Shown: positions 46,997 through 60,200 of the stretch, in pieces
Position numbering within the stretch: position 1 is the stretch's first letter
Layout: every line of letters begins with the position of its first letter
Origin: Sthenelais limicola
Taxonomy: Eukaryota; Annelida; Polychaeta; Phyllodocida; Sigalionidae
DNA: 64,000 bases
Assembly: GCA_942159475.1 (NCBI GenBank)
Contig: OW804096.1
Span: forward strand, 42,531,744 to 42,595,743
Reading direction: 5' to 3'
Program-made: the position numbers and the translations under genes
The notes under the pieces: generated by a model
Told to the model about the DNA's origin: nothing
Seen by the model: only the letters and a program-made list of their open reading frames with translations
The model's database searches: none

Positions 46997-47414
46997 GACC
47001 TATAGGCCCCGGGACCAATAGGCCCCGGGACCTATGGGCCCAGCTCTGGACTTATAGGCCCCAAGGCCCGCTCGCGTTGGACTTATAGGCCCCGGGATTT
47101 ATAGGCCCAGAAGAATACTAAACCATACCAAAAATAACCCTAAACCTAACCCTAAATTGGTTGTCCTAAGTCAGTAAAGGTAGTAGTGGACTGTCCCTAG
47201 TAAAAACTGACTAATAAAATAATTATTTGACTAAAAAAAAATATATCACTAAGTTTTGAAGCGGGGCCTATAAGTCCAAAACCCCTGTAACGGTCGGGGC
47301 CTATAAGTCCCGAGCTGGGCCCATACGTCCAAACGGCTGGGCCTACCGGGGCCCATACGTCCAATGCACGGGGCCCATACGTCTGGGCCCATAAGTCCCG
47401 GGGCCTATACGTCC
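46997..47414. repeat. Opposed arrays of GGACTTATAGGCCCC / GGGGCCTATAAGTCC
   Basis: Left array (46997-47111) repeats words such as GACTTATAGGCCCCGGGA and ACCTATAGGCCCCGGGACC. Right array (47262-47414) repeats the reverse complement (GGGGCCTATAAGTCC, GGGCCCATACGTCC). They flank a 150-bp AT-rich spacer with AACCCTAAACCTAACCCTAA, so the locus is a large imperfect inverted repeat built from short units. Confidence 0.8.
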
Positions 47415-50240
47415 GCACCCCCCTTTGGAGTAAATGGTATATTTCATATCATACTCCCACTTCCACCATGGATTTCATACTGTCACAAAATGTACCTCTT
47501 ACATAATTATGATGCATAATGATCGCACAAATAGTCATACCATGACAATAGGATACATTTGTGCTAAGTACAGTTATGTCATTCCTGCTGCCCCCAGAAA
47601 GGTGACACACGGCAAATCTAGTGAATCGTTGATGGTCGCGTTACTGGTCCCATCGCGCATGCCTCTTTACTTCAACAGGCTACTAATCATTTCCAGGCTG
47701 ATCCCACATTGCCGATCCCTATGGGAGTATCATATCGATTGTTCTGGCCGGTAGGGCCACCTGTAAGTAGAACAGATGAACGATCACTTCCCTTCAGCCA
47801 ATGAGTAAGAAGAGTGATATCATCCTCGTGAGTATCCTTCCCATACCAGCCACGCCAAGAACTGTTATTCGATGGGAAAACATCAGCTCGACACATACGA
47901 GAATTGTCCTTACTACATGTCCACGATATTATACTCTTATATGATTGTCTGGGGCGTACGTCAGACATTATTAGATCCCTTAAATTGATTGATCTTTAAT
48001 CCTTGATGCCAGGGATCGTTTAGTTGCATTTGCTGGATCCATCGGGGAAGGCCTGTCCTCATGAATAAGATCTAGCCTGTCCCGTCGGAAATCGGCTCAA
48101 TTCGGCTGCACGATCGCATTTCTATTATGTAAATGCCTTCATATGGTACAGCTGTAGGCTGTATAGCTTATATTAATATACTAAGTAAAGCCAACAAAGG
48201 AGCCAATATATTGTCGTACAAGGACGCAATGTAAAGAATATAATTTTTTTATTATCCCTTTATTTCCCCTAGTTGTTAGATAGATAATTGTGTGTATACT
48301 GGTATCTTTATGACGGTTAAAACAGTATGTTTGATCTGCCCAAGCAGAAAGGGATGAATAGGCTCATGTGTTATGTTACGGTTACTCCCAAGCCTCTCAG
48401 CCAATGAGCAAGAGTATTGGTACAAACGCATCTAATAAAGTCAGTACATGTATACTCATGTGTTATTTCTTACGCCTAACTACAACTCGAGATAGTATCA
48501 AGCTATCTCGTGATGTATCACTGGTAGATGCTTCTAAGAGATTATGATATAAGATAAAATGTCCTTGTTACCCACCTCCTTTGAAAAACGACATTCTCTA
48601 TTCGCTTTATTCTGAGCACCAAATTCTAATCAAGTTCTTATCATGAGGATCAATGAACGCCGTTTGGGACCCATATCAACCTGATCCAGGGGTAATGCTG
48701 GAGTCTCCATTCCTTTGTGAAAATGTTATCTAGGCTTTGTGCAATTATCATTTGGGATAACTACTCGGTATCTTCCTCGTTATCAACTGGCTGAGATGTT
48801 TCATGGATCCCAAATAAACGACCTAGATAATGGGCTCATGTAAAAATGAGGGTTAGACTTGAAGGTTATTATCGTAGATCCTACGTGGGTTAGAAAACAC
48901 AGATGGGACGCCTGAGAAAGAGCGATACTAGATTACCATTCTGACACTAGTCATAAAAAGCTGAGAAGATATAGATAGCCTTTGGCAGCCAGGCTACAGC
49001 CAAGCCCTTACAAAGATAATCCTGGCAAATGCGTTCACAAAGTACGCGTACAATCTTTATATGGCAATAACTGATGCAGGTCTAATTCGGGTAATTCCAA
49101 GAGAGAACCAGGCGGTTTGAGTAGAAATAAGAAAATATCCAAAAAGATAACGATGATCCATTGCAGGAACAGTCTGTGACAGAGGCAATCTACCATTTTC
49201 AATTATTTGATCACGAAAGCAATATAAATTCTCAAAGGATGAGATGATGAAGACATAGGAAAGAAAGTTCGGCAGTGTAGCTCAGTTCAGCTTTGACTCC
49301 CAGGAATGAAATACCCAAATAATACCCCCAAAGACACCTAGATCTATCTGTGGCCTCAACTCATCCCCAAGAAGGCCCAAGACGTTAGCCCGTTTGAAGA
49401 CAAATTGGGGAACGAGAGCTATCTGTCTCCCACCAATTGCTGTAGTCTATGGTAACGTACAGGTGACAAAAACGAAGCCATCCATTGATTGAATGACAAA
49501 TGTGTGGATCCATACAATAGCTTGACCTTTCTTCTTCACAGTCAGAACAACTACCATGTTTGTTGTTCTTCTTGGTCTCGCTTTCAATCGATCTCTTGAC
49601 ACCTCTAAATGCAAACAGAATGAAGAGGAACCTAAAGGACCGAGAAAATCTCTTTTCTCTCAGCACGTATCAACTCTTGTGGAAGAGATGACCTGATATC
49701 ACGAAACAGAAAGGAATGAAGCAAGACATTTTAACAGGTTAGGCAAGGATTTCGAAGCCCGGTGTCCAATTGTTTTTTATATCCATCTCAATGGTGATAC
49801 AGCATACAGACACTATTACTATACTGCCAAACAAAACGTCACTCGTTTGCCAACACCATAATAACTCGAACTGTGGTTTATATTGACGCTTTGTGTTTTA
49901 CTAGGACAAGTGTTTCTTCATTGCGAATATACCGAAAGAATGGGAAGCCTTAAACTATATAAATCTACTGTGCCGACATTGAGGCAGCAGGGACATTCTG
50001 ATTTATTGTTACTGTAATGACATTGTAACAGAAATATTATCATTTGTTCTATCTACTCTCAGAAATGGGCTTATTGTTCCAATAGTGACACCAATGTACA
50101 GGACCTTGAATTCTATCAATTCACTATTAACTTCTATTTGCTCATTTTATGGGGACATGTCATTTATGAATATCAGAGAGCTTCACAGGGACTGGATTAT
50201 CTGACACAATTGAAACAATATATTTGGTTAGGGAAATGTT
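47415..50240. other. Intronic DNA, no supported gene
   Basis: Short chance ORFs on both strands. A minus-strand ORF at 49385-49666 has no recognisable motif. No repeat stands out. Confidence 0.5.
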
Positions 50241-50360
50241 ATATATAGAGAGAATGGGACGAGCTGGTAATAATCGAAAATTTATAGGACGAGATTCGTC
50301 CACATAAGCACGATGCCGTAAATTTTCGATTATTGCCGGCGAGTTCCATTCTATATTTAT
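50241..50360. repeat. 120-bp fold-back element
   Basis: The left arm ends GGTAATAATCGAAAATTTA (to 50284) and the right arm begins TAAATTTTCGATTATTGCC (from 50319). Complementarity of about 43 bp with mismatches runs out to AGAATGGGAC / GTTCCATTCT. An inner GGACGA-GAT-TCGTCC hairpin lies at 50287-50301. Confidence 0.75.
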
Positions 50361-52504
50361 TATATGTGCATAAAATTTGATCATATGTCATCAAATATCA
50401 CTGAAAAAATATTAAAGAGATTATATATTAAAGAGAGCCCCGCTGCCCCGCTGCCAGCCCCACTGACAGCCCCGCTGACAGCTTCATTAATATAGGCCTA
50501 TTAATTTATATTGTTAACTTAAAAATGATATGGTTTTTATTATGTATTTCTATAATCATAGTACCAGAATCACGGGTGGATTACCGATCGCGGGGATTTG
50601 TTTACATGCTCCGCGGAGAGCCAAAGCTCCGCCAAGCACAACAACAGAGCTATTTTTAGACAACTACATTTCATATAGGACACGTCCTATATAAATATTT
50701 TTATAGCACCCCACTTATAGCACGTCTCATATGGAATGCGCTTATAATAATAGAACATATGATATCGTTGGTCTTGATTTGAGATTTGAGTTCACATAAC
50801 AGTAAAAAAGCATTGTAATACAGAGGTCTGTATTTGTTTTTTTCCAGTTGGAAATAAACTCCATCGCGATCTGCAGCTGAAATCTAAATCCTATATCAAA
50901 CTTCTATATCATCCCAGACGGACACCTTTTGTCTAAGTGCCTGGGAGGCTTGGATGAATGACATAGATGGAAAGTTTTTTGTTTATCGCTGCATGGTTTC
51001 TCTGGCGAGAAGTGCCAATGATGGACAGATGGGAAAATAATATTGGATTTGATTCTCAAAGTCGGCACTTATAAGCTAATAGATGCTGATACCCACACGT
51101 TATATTCGATCAGTCCTCTCAGTTGCAGTTGCGAGAACTTGGAAGAGAGAAATATTCCTCCTGAGAGTAAGAACAGTTGAGGACATCTCTCTCAGCCAAT
51201 TTTAAAAGGTACTTTACCTCTCAAGTCCAATTCTGAATCTACAGAAATCTACTTTTAAAAAGGTAGACAAGCATATATGCTTTTAAATCCACGCCAGCAC
51301 TAACAGATTGTACGTAAGGATACGTATCCTCCAGGGTTACACCAACCAAAAGCTGATTTGTTATTACCTAGTGCGAGGGAAAGGCCACAAAACAAGTTAT
51401 CGGTGTAGTATGCAATGTATGCATCCATGTATGCATCCATTGGTAGGCTTATATTATATCACTATTTAGGCCTTCAACCCTATACCATTACTGTTAATGT
51501 GTTAATGTAAACATATGAGCAACATAATCGAAGAGGCAGCAGAAGAGGTAATAATAATATGTACACCACCAAAAGGCAATGTAGATAAATGAGTCAATAA
51601 ATTCGTATTACATAGCACAGCAGATGAAAGGGTTCAAAGTCGGGATCGTATAATGTGCGGTATATTTGTTTTGTATCAGTCTTTGATTAAATTAGAGTCA
51701 ACGTTAAAACGCTTTCAGTCCCAGGGTTTCTGGAGCATTATTTGCAAAGCCGAAATAACCTTCATCCTACAGTGCTTGCAATTGATGTCCATTGTACCTA
51801 AACATTATCCATTTCTGTATACATAGAGATAGGAGATGGTATGATATATATGATATGGCTATTGGCATAGAGATCTATTCGTGCATCCAGTTTACTATAC
51901 TTGGAGTCTTTTAGAAGTAAAGACATCAAAGTGAAAATGGAACTGACGTAGACAGAGCTTCACAATTAAACTGAGAACCTATGACTGACTCTGTATAGTC
52001 GGATCGATACACTAGGTTCTTAATATCTGAGTGCAACACATCAATAGAGGAAGGAAGGGAACCTCATATGGGAGAGATGTACCGGTTTCAACAGTGAACG
52101 TGTTGAGTACAATAATTGCACTATGTGTTTATATCTTGTAGACCTGGGGAGGGTTTTGAAGAAGAAGTTTTGGTGAAAACTATAGAACAACAAAGGTTTT
52201 GTGACATCAAATGAAAGCTGAGATTATGAACTTTCCAATTATGACGGTCTCACATTCTTAAAGGTGTCCCTTTGACCTTTTACTGGGGACAACGGTCAAA
52301 GTTCACCAAAATTCAAGGATAATGTGAAAAATTACTATTCTTGCAGTAACTTGGTGAAATAATATATGCAGCAATTCTCTTTACTTTTGGAATTTTAGTT
52401 ACCCTCTAAACACTGTGGTTGGACCTAGATTCCAATATGTCTTAAGATCATTAACATACAATTAAGAATTAATTCTACCCCAAAATTGTGAAATATGTAC
52501 TCAC
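50361..52504. other. Intronic DNA next to receptor exon 1, no supported gene
   Basis: Begins with a short tandem of GCCCCGCTGACA-like words (about 50436-50486). ATGTATGCATCC is duplicated at 51416-51442. Otherwise nothing recognisable. Confidence 0.5.
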
Positions 52505-52659
52505 TCTTCTGAGAAAATGGGAGTTTTCTGTTCCTTTCTTGCCCGGACTTCTTGAGGCTCAGATGATGCAGGAGACTGGGCTAGTAATGGTAAAATCAGT
52601 GCCATCAATACAAGGAGCTGCATTTGCTTGAGAGACATCAACAACCGTGGTTTATCCAT
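52505..52659 (-). CDS. nAChR-like subunit, exon 1: start codon and signal peptide
   Basis: ATG at 52657-52659 (read on the minus strand) and donor GAAGA|gtgagtac; 155 bp, ending in phase 2. Residues 1-51 begin MDKPRLLMSLKQ, then a hydrophobic core MQLLVLMALILPLLAQSP and small residues (ASS) suited to signal cleavage at about 28-33. A charged stretch leads into the first helix in exon 2. Met8 is an alternative start. The join to exon 2 at 23922 is supported by exact phase and by the expected family layout, but spans 28.6 kb, so it is the least certain junction. The 5' UTR and promoter are not defined. Confidence 0.85.
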
Positions 52660-54123
52660 ACTAACGTCAAAGGCGTTGAACGACTAGATTCGTTCTGATC
52701 GAAGAAGCTTGGTCTCAGTTCAGACCTCGTGAATATTGTGGAAATTGTGATGATCATGGGTGACCAATCCTCTCCTCCATAGATGGCATCGCCCTTCACT
52801 TCAGAAATGATTACTCGCTAAGGTTTCATCTAAAAGTTGATCTCTGGAGGATTTACAGATGGATCGAACGTGGGTAAAAGTAAACCTTAGGTTCCTTTGT
52901 TCTCTATCCGTAGCTCGTTGTGTGAGATTGTTATCGAAGCCACACATGTCCTTTTATCAGCACATTCGCTGTGGCCCTAATAACATCAAGCTCTCAGAGC
53001 CATATACTTTCTTTAGTTCACTTTCTTCTCCAACCAAGTTTCAATTTTTCTAAATTCTATTACGATGATATAGCCTATGTTGGTCTGTTCGCCCACGATA
53101 GCAGCGATGTATTGTATAAAGTATGGCACAACAGTACCTATTAAAGCATCCACTGGTACTAAGAGGAAAACCGAAGGGTCCAATTCGTCACAAGTGTGTG
53201 ATCCACTCCTTATTTTCTTCAAATGATAAATTCTCCCCCAAGACCATGCTTAGGGAAATAGGGTTTCTTCTGTCAGTCATCAATCAAATTGCACATTCAA
53301 GGCTAATTATATTCTCAAGCCTGACTACCCACCAGCCACAAAGTCAATAATCTAGTACCCAACTTGTTGATCGGCGGCCAAACGATTTTTATCATACCGC
53401 AAACAGGAATAACCCAGCATTCATAGTCTTCCCTAGGAAGAGGCACCCTCGTATTTCACTCCTAATTGAAGAGGTGAAACATCTGCTCATTGTAGTGAAG
53501 AATGAACCTGTAAAGATGAAAGAAGAGCTGTTAATAATTCATTCAATTTTCGGAGTATACAAAGACGCTCCATCTTACATTCAGTTCCACTCTTACCCAC
53601 TCATCAATCTATATAGATAGGCGTACGCATCCATGCCGGAAATAGAATTTATGGGTTTGAAGAATAATAGACATTGATGAATGATTTACAAAGTAATCAC
53701 AAATCGGTTAAAACAAACATCAATCAAAAAGTTTGGCATTGAGTTGAAAATGTGCCCCAACACATTGGAGAGATATTTATCTGGAAAATAATATCAACTG
53801 AGGTTTATTTTTACCTACCGGTAACTCATTTTATATTTAACAGACAGTTCATACGAATTTTTTATGTGATTTATGAAAATGTATAGATTCATATTTAGGG
53901 AAAATGTTATGACTTCAAATCCCACATTGAGATTTATATTATATACAATCTTATCGTAATTTATTTTACCTGTTATGTATACATAATTCTCAATGGCTTT
54001 TTCTCCAGGGCACAGTTTTAATTTCACCACTGGAATGGAGTGTGCATATATATACTCAATTATAGTATAGGCTTGCTATATGCTAGCGAGAAGAATGAAA
54101 TATTTCTCATTCCTACCTAAGAA
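52660..54123. other. Upstream flank of the receptor gene, no supported gene
   Basis: Should contain the receptor 5' UTR and promoter on the minus strand, but I see no TATA box or other landmark that would fix the transcription start. Chance ORFs only. Confidence 0.5.
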
Positions 54124-54297
54124 AGAAACAGATCGATGATCCACTTATCTCATAAGTTTCTTTCTGCGATCTTATTGAGTTCAAACCTAATAGAACTTTA
54201 TGACGCACACAACAGAAACAGATGACCCACTTATCTTTTCAATTTCTTTCTGCGATCTTATAGAGTTCAAACCTAATAGAACTTTATGATGCAAATA
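54124..54297. repeat. Tandem duplication, period about 88 bp
   Basis: AGAAACAGAT, CCACTTATCT, TTTCTTTCTGCGATCTTAT and GAGTTCAAACCTAATAGAAC, then TTTATGA, occur in order twice (from 54124 and from 54213) with few differences, so the duplication is recent. Confidence 0.85.
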
Positions 54298-54645
54298 ACT
54301 CTGCGTTCTGATTGGCAACTGTGGCCAACGTCCTAGTAGACAAGAAGTAGCAGAGGAGTGAGCCGGCAAAAGACTATTCCGGGTCATTCACAATAGGAAA
54401 TTTTTTTTTTTTCAATTGATCTAAAGAAGATACTCAAATTACAATAATCAAAACAATGATTTAACTCCTTTAACTAAAAATAAAAGTTTTAAAATCTTGA
54501 ACAAACCTTGGTTCTGTTTAACTTTGTTTCTGGCGTAGGAGTCCCTCGGGGGCTACTCACTGCTATGCCCCCTCGGGATTCCTCCGCCTGCAACTCAGTG
54601 AAAAACGACCGGACAACCAGAACCTCAGTCAGTTCTTCCTATATA

Positions 54646-54904
54646 TTAAAACTGCATTCTCAGGGATTCTCAGAGATCTATTATGACAAAGCAAATCTTA
54701 CCAAATTTACACGTAACGGACTCAGTTTAGCGATATTCTTCTGCTGTTATATCTTTATACAAGAATTTGAATTAGCCGAGCAAAAACTGCCGCCAGTGAG
54801 CAATAGTAAGTGAAGTTTTCACTGGGAAGGGTTCGGGCGGGTCCTTCAAATACAAATGGGGACGTTCAGTTCTTGACCGATGTTAACTGGGAGTGCAGCT
54901 TTAA
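54646..54904. mobile_element. TTAA-ended MITE, copy 1
   Basis: 259 bp from TTAAAACTGCATTCTCAG to its mirror CTGGGAGTGCAGCTTTAA, matching at 15 of 18 terminal positions. A related body lies at 62058. TTAA at both ends would fit a piggyBac-type target site, but TTAA may instead be part of the terminal repeat. Confidence 0.65.
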
Positions 54905-55740
54905 TGGAGGGCTATCAATTGGTTGTTGCATTATGGCCCTTTTTGATGGAAGTTATTAGCCTATACTGGCTGGCAATACTGTTTCCTATGGTACCATTGA
55001 TTTATTCTAAAACCTTATCTGGGGGTTATAATCAATTTCAGTCCTTAAGGCCGTTCCTTACTGCTCTGAACGGACCGTAGGGTATAACCAGCGATAAATT
55101 AATAACCTCCAATTCGGGACTGCTGGTGAACTGTTTGAGTATTTATAATCCCTCGCTTAATGTCGGTCATTAATCCTTCTGTAAGTTGTACCCTCGTCAT
55201 GAAAGAAAATGGGCCAGTTATATGAGGAAGACTACGAAGAAAATTATGCAACAGGCAATTATCTCAACCGATGTATGACAAACAGGTCAAGATCAAGACT
55301 TCTCTAGTTTGTCATTCTGTAAAATCCTTCAATGAATTGATGATATAGACCTTCTGTACAAGGTCATTAATTTCTTGCGCATTTATTACATGGTGTAGCA
55401 TCATTCGTTTGAACGAGATGCTTTCTTCATCGTCTACACCCTGAGAAGCAGGATCAGTACTAAAACATAAAATTGGCTCGGGTTTGCTGTTTCTTCCTAA
55501 GACACGGCTATACTACTAGTATATCGATTGAGATAACTTTGTAGAGCCGCCGATCGTTTATTTAATTTAGGCCTATATCAATGGTTCATAACAATCAACC
55601 GTCGGCTGTCAAGTATTGGAATATAAAGCATGTCAGTCCGTAAGAGGAATAAATCTCAGCAGCGATACCCTTTAATTAAATGCCTTATTGCAAGGTATAT
55701 CTAAAACCTTAGTAATCAAGGCATGGAGTCTGTTTACCTT

Positions 55741-57200
55741 TCAAGACGGAATGGAAAGTGAGTAATCAGTGAATTTCATCTCCTGTGAGTTCGTGTACTG
55801 TATTATCACGTCGTGCCAAAACGGATTTTTTTGGGGAGAGATGGTTCTGTTTCGCTTTGGCTCTGGGAAACTAGATAAATGGTTAAAATGGGCTAAGGCA
55901 CGCGACAGAGGGTCCCTTTTGCTAGTTATAAACACAGCATAATCATAGTCTTGACACCGAGATGCATAATAGTTAGACAGATGGCGGCCGAGGTGTATTC
56001 CATATTTATTACATCCCAAAATCGCATCTTTACATATGATTCATCGATTGAACTTTTCATTTAAAGTCCCTAGCTTTATCATTTCCAGAGTAAATCGGTA
56101 AAAACGTTCGAGTGGGCGATAATATGAGTTCCGCGAAATCAAAACAACAGCTGGGTACATGTGCACCCTGGCACTGCCTAGGTTGTATGCGCCAAGGGCG
56201 CTCAAGTGCGACATAATTTTCATGTTATGCACCACTTTGACCAAGTGCGATATACAATGCTGAAGGTATAGGCAACTACATCGCAGGGGTGTAATAAAAG
56301 CCCAGGTAGTCAGCATGCACAATCACACAGATTTGTCTTCGTGACCCATAGTTATGGTGTTTTGGATATAACAGTATATATATATGTACAACAACCATAT
56401 ATATATAATACATGTATATGAGTGAGATGGATGATGGAATTTAAATATAAATTCTATAAGCAAAGCCGGTACAAACATACCTTCAAAAGGAAATATATCT
56501 CAAGGACTCGTGGGTGTGAAGGAGTACATTTGGAAACCTCACCTCCCTGCCACCACCGACAAGTATGACCTATACTGGGTCTCACATATCACCTTCTGCT
56601 CTCCATGCAGCAATCAGCTAAATGGTTAGGGAAAAGCTTTACCGTCATTCCGACAGGATCTGTTGGTACCGATGCTTAGGTCACAGAGGACATTTATAAC
56701 ACATTCCATTTACACAACAGCCTTCATCTGCATTTTCAAATCAGGGCTTTCGGTTATTTTTCCCACGAAAAGGCTAATGTAATGTAATTCTCGTGCTTGC
56801 AATTCGGGCAGCGATGCATTAGCTTTCTGCCTTTACAAGCAGTTGGAGGTATTCGGAGTCCTTGTCGTCAGCTATTACTACTACCTTCATCCATTTAAAG
56901 TATCATGTTCATCTTGGGTGCCCATGTTGAACCCACGCTGCAGGGATGCTCTTCCATATTTAATAAGGGTACATCTTTATCCTGAACAGACATTCTTCAG
57001 ACGTGCACGGTCCCTACTTATTAAAGTTCAGCACCAGTGCAGCGCAGAATGTCGATAACTTCCCAAGGCATTAAACCAGTGTCCTGCGAAATGAAGATCC
57101 CCAAGGAGCAGGTGCGGTTAGGTTTAACACTTGCATTAATGTTACAGTTATTGTCCTCATACCGTGCCAGCTATTAACCTGCTTGGTGATTTCCCTCACC
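55741..57200 (-). pseudogene. Possible decayed coding sequence, unrecognised
   Basis: Several minus-strand stretches read like protein but lie in different frames separated by stops. These are 55741-56019 (DYDYAVFITSKRDPLSRALA, HFNHLSSF), 56041-56322 (SALGAYNLGSARVHMYPAVV), a segment near 56830-56900 (FKWMKVVVIADDKDSEYLQL) and one near 57020-57160 (NRTCSLGIFISQDTGLMPWE, VIDILRCTGAEL). The third resembles a strand-helix of type I periplasmic-binding-like receptor ectodomains. None is long enough to be certain, splice sites do not join them, and chance is a real alternative. Confidence 0.2.
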
Positions 57201-60200
57201 CGAATGCAAATCCCTGGAGATGGTAAACGCGTTACAATGACAGCTGTGGAATTACAGGAAGGTCATTGCTTCTCAAGTTGGAGTTCTCACATTGCAGTGA
57301 CCCGAAACATGTATCTCTGCATTGAACACTAAACGCTGGATGGCAATAGTTGAGTTTTATTCAATGAGCTGCTTGATGTAAATATTGTGAGTTACATGTA
57401 GAACAGGTAGGAACATGGTTTTGATTAAATGTGGAAAATAAAAAGTAATAATCATAATATAAACACATCGTTTATTTTGTGGCAGCAGTTGAAGATGAGG
57501 TGTTAACTCATATAATGCTACTCCTCCCCTTTTGTTCTAAATTGTTATTCATAGGTGTGGGCGCATGGCGGAGGTCCAGCGTCTGTTCACTGTTCATTGG
57601 AGCAATGGGAGACTCATGCATCCGCTCTGCTGGCCATTCCCTAAAGGCAAACCCGAGTAGCTGAATACGGTTCTAGTGTCGACTTCATGAACTAGTGGGA
57701 AGTTGACTTTACTGAGGATCTTTTCTTTTTTTCAGTATTAGTTCAAATATTGTTGATCCAAGTTAATAAAAAGTGGGAAGAAATCCATGTAAGATTTTGT
57801 TCTGCAATGTTTTTAACATTAGAAATTTAAATCTAGCAGCCTATATATAGGAATGGTGAAGAAGATACTTAAAAAAAAGAAATTATACCTGTTCTTATTT
57901 TTGAAACTAGGATAATATTTTTTACTATAATTGATCTAATTTCTACTATGTTAAAAATGGGGGTTGGGGTGGGGGATTGCTTCAAATTCTTTGTCATATC
58001 TGATTCTATTAACAATTTAACTAGTGCCTCTCTTTTAAGCATTCGAGTTCATGGGATTGCACACTCTTCTGTAAAGTTTCTGAGATTTCCACGGGCGTTC
58101 GTTTACGCATGTTGTATGTACATATTAATCTATAAGTGAATTTAGGAAAAACAAGATTTATATTTCATGGCGAACTTTTCACTGGAAAGTTTATTTTTGG
58201 TCTTGTTTTGTCAGACTAATCCCAATCCCAACTAATCCCTCTTAAGAATGATTATGGTTTGCAAAATAATCCTATCACAAATATGAATATTTCAATATTA
58301 ACTGCTTAAAGCTTGAGATTCTTTTCTCCGCGGGCTCTTAGTCAGTTTGATATACCGCAATTCAAGGTGTCATATCTTGAGAACAAGCAGGGATTTTCCT
58401 TCCTTTTCATGGTCAGAAACACTACAAGAAACATATTATATATGTATATAGTATAGACAGATTATAATATGATTGAATTTGGAAAGATTTTGTGTGTCAC
58501 AATAGCTGAGAATGCAGCTTTAATAGAGTGGACGTTGTATTGTATTTCGACAGTTGTATTCCGACCATGGGCAAGAGAAATAAACGTACAGCCTCCCACC
58601 CATTTTGTACGCGGGTCCATTACAACTGGAGATCGTACAAACGATATCATCTAGTCTATTGTATCCGAGGATCACATTCCTGTTCTACTCAGCATGCACT
58701 TCTTCTCTCGCATATCGAGTAACATGTGACCTAAGTATTAAGCATGGCTCTATCAATCCATCTATAGGGTGATGTAAATGCAACACTCGAGTAATTTCCT
58801 ATACATATAATTTAGGCGGTGTATGTACATATGATGCACTTTACATCTAGGCCCACATGGCTGCGGCTGAAATCCAATATATGTGCAGTGCCTCATGCAT
58901 TTAAAACAGATGTGATGTTTATCGTATGTAAAGTAGCGCTTAACCAATATTCAGGTCTCACCCAGGAGAATGTTGTAATCAAGTGTTAGGGAAAAAATGT
59001 ATAGCCAGACCTAATCCCATGACAGTGTCTTTGCTCGTAAAAGAAGAGGGCTACAAAAACAGCAAGTAATCAATCACATATTGTGGGGGATACGTTGCGA
59101 AGACTTAAAACACAAGAGAGAACATTTCTAAGCCATAAACACAACCCTAGACACATGTGGTGTTTTGTGAAATAAAAAAGTCTGGTTGGGGAAGTATAGC
59201 AACCAGTCAGGCTCGAGAACAGATTTTTCACTTCAAGTCATGTTTAAGGACTTGAAGTAGTCATTACCTCAGGTTTAGTCCTTATTGCTTCTCATTCATT
59301 TACTATTGTTCGTACACAAAAGTAAGATAAAAGAGTCTATTAGTGTGGGCACAGTCTTGTCTTAGTTGCGTGCTACTCCGTACGTATTTTTCTCCGTCCT
59401 TGTATATATAATGGAATCATTGCCAACAGTTGAGCCGGTTTTGCAGCAAGTTTAACTCCAGGAAAAGAATCGGAGTCTTGGGTTTCCATGCTTTGCATTT
59501 TGAATATCCAGGAAAAGCACGGATGATGGATGGACTTCTGGTACTACCAGAGGAAAAAAGGCAAAGGAGACAGAATCCGCTGGTAGCACTTCATTGCCTC
59601 CAGTTATTCCTTAAGTCACTCCACCCCGAGCGATTTCATTGAACCTGTGACATGTTTGTATTCACTGCCTGGTTCAGAGCAAGTCTGTCCCAAATGGCTA
59701 CTGAAGCCATTGGTAAAATCCTACTCCTTGCATGGGACTTAAAAGGTTTGTAGATTGTTGTTCATGTCATTTCCTACACTAGGTACCCAAACCAAGAGTA
59801 GAAGTATGCAGAAAGAGCAATCATTGATGCAGAAATAGCATTCATTAAGTAAAAGGATCAGGCAGGCATATCATTAACTTTTGCATCTACAGAAGTTCTC
59901 TCAGGTCCCATCATGGTATGATAGCCCTCCGATAGAAAAAATGTATGGTACTTATAAGAGCAGTGAAAATGGCCTGCAGAGAGGTTGAATATATTGGTAT
60001 GAGAATATAGTTCTATGATACCTATGTATGCATATCTCTAAGTAGTACCTCGTGTCAGAAGGTTCATTTATGGATTGGTGCCTCATGAATGTATGCATGT
60101 GTTATTTCATCCTCGCGCGAGTGGGCAACTTTATTCTATTACACAGGGTTAGATAGCCGTTGCTTCTTACAACTATATGACTGCAGGCAGATAAGGCAGT

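Larger units (their letters stand above)
23923..52504 (-). other. Receptor intron 1 (28,582 bp), rich in mobile elements
   Basis: Phase 2, donor gtgagtac at the 52504 side and acceptor tatcccccag at the 23923 side, both on the minus strand. The two exons join to give ...SEE-NMSDEKRL..., as expected for a signal-peptide exon followed by the first helix. Large introns at this position are common in nicotinic receptor genes. The intron holds an L1-like LINE tail, the NADAR-bearing LINE, a coding-like minisatellite, MITEs and opposed GC-rich arrays, listed separately. Both LINEs are antisense to the receptor transcript. Confidence 0.8.

Noticed and set aside
47120..47160. Telomeric repeat
   Set aside because: Only two to three imperfect CCCTAA words occur, so this is at most a short interstitial match and not a telomere tract.
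49385..49666. 93-codon minus-strand ORF as a gene or receptor exon
   Set aside because: No family motif, no fitting phase to the receptor frame, which is already complete without it.
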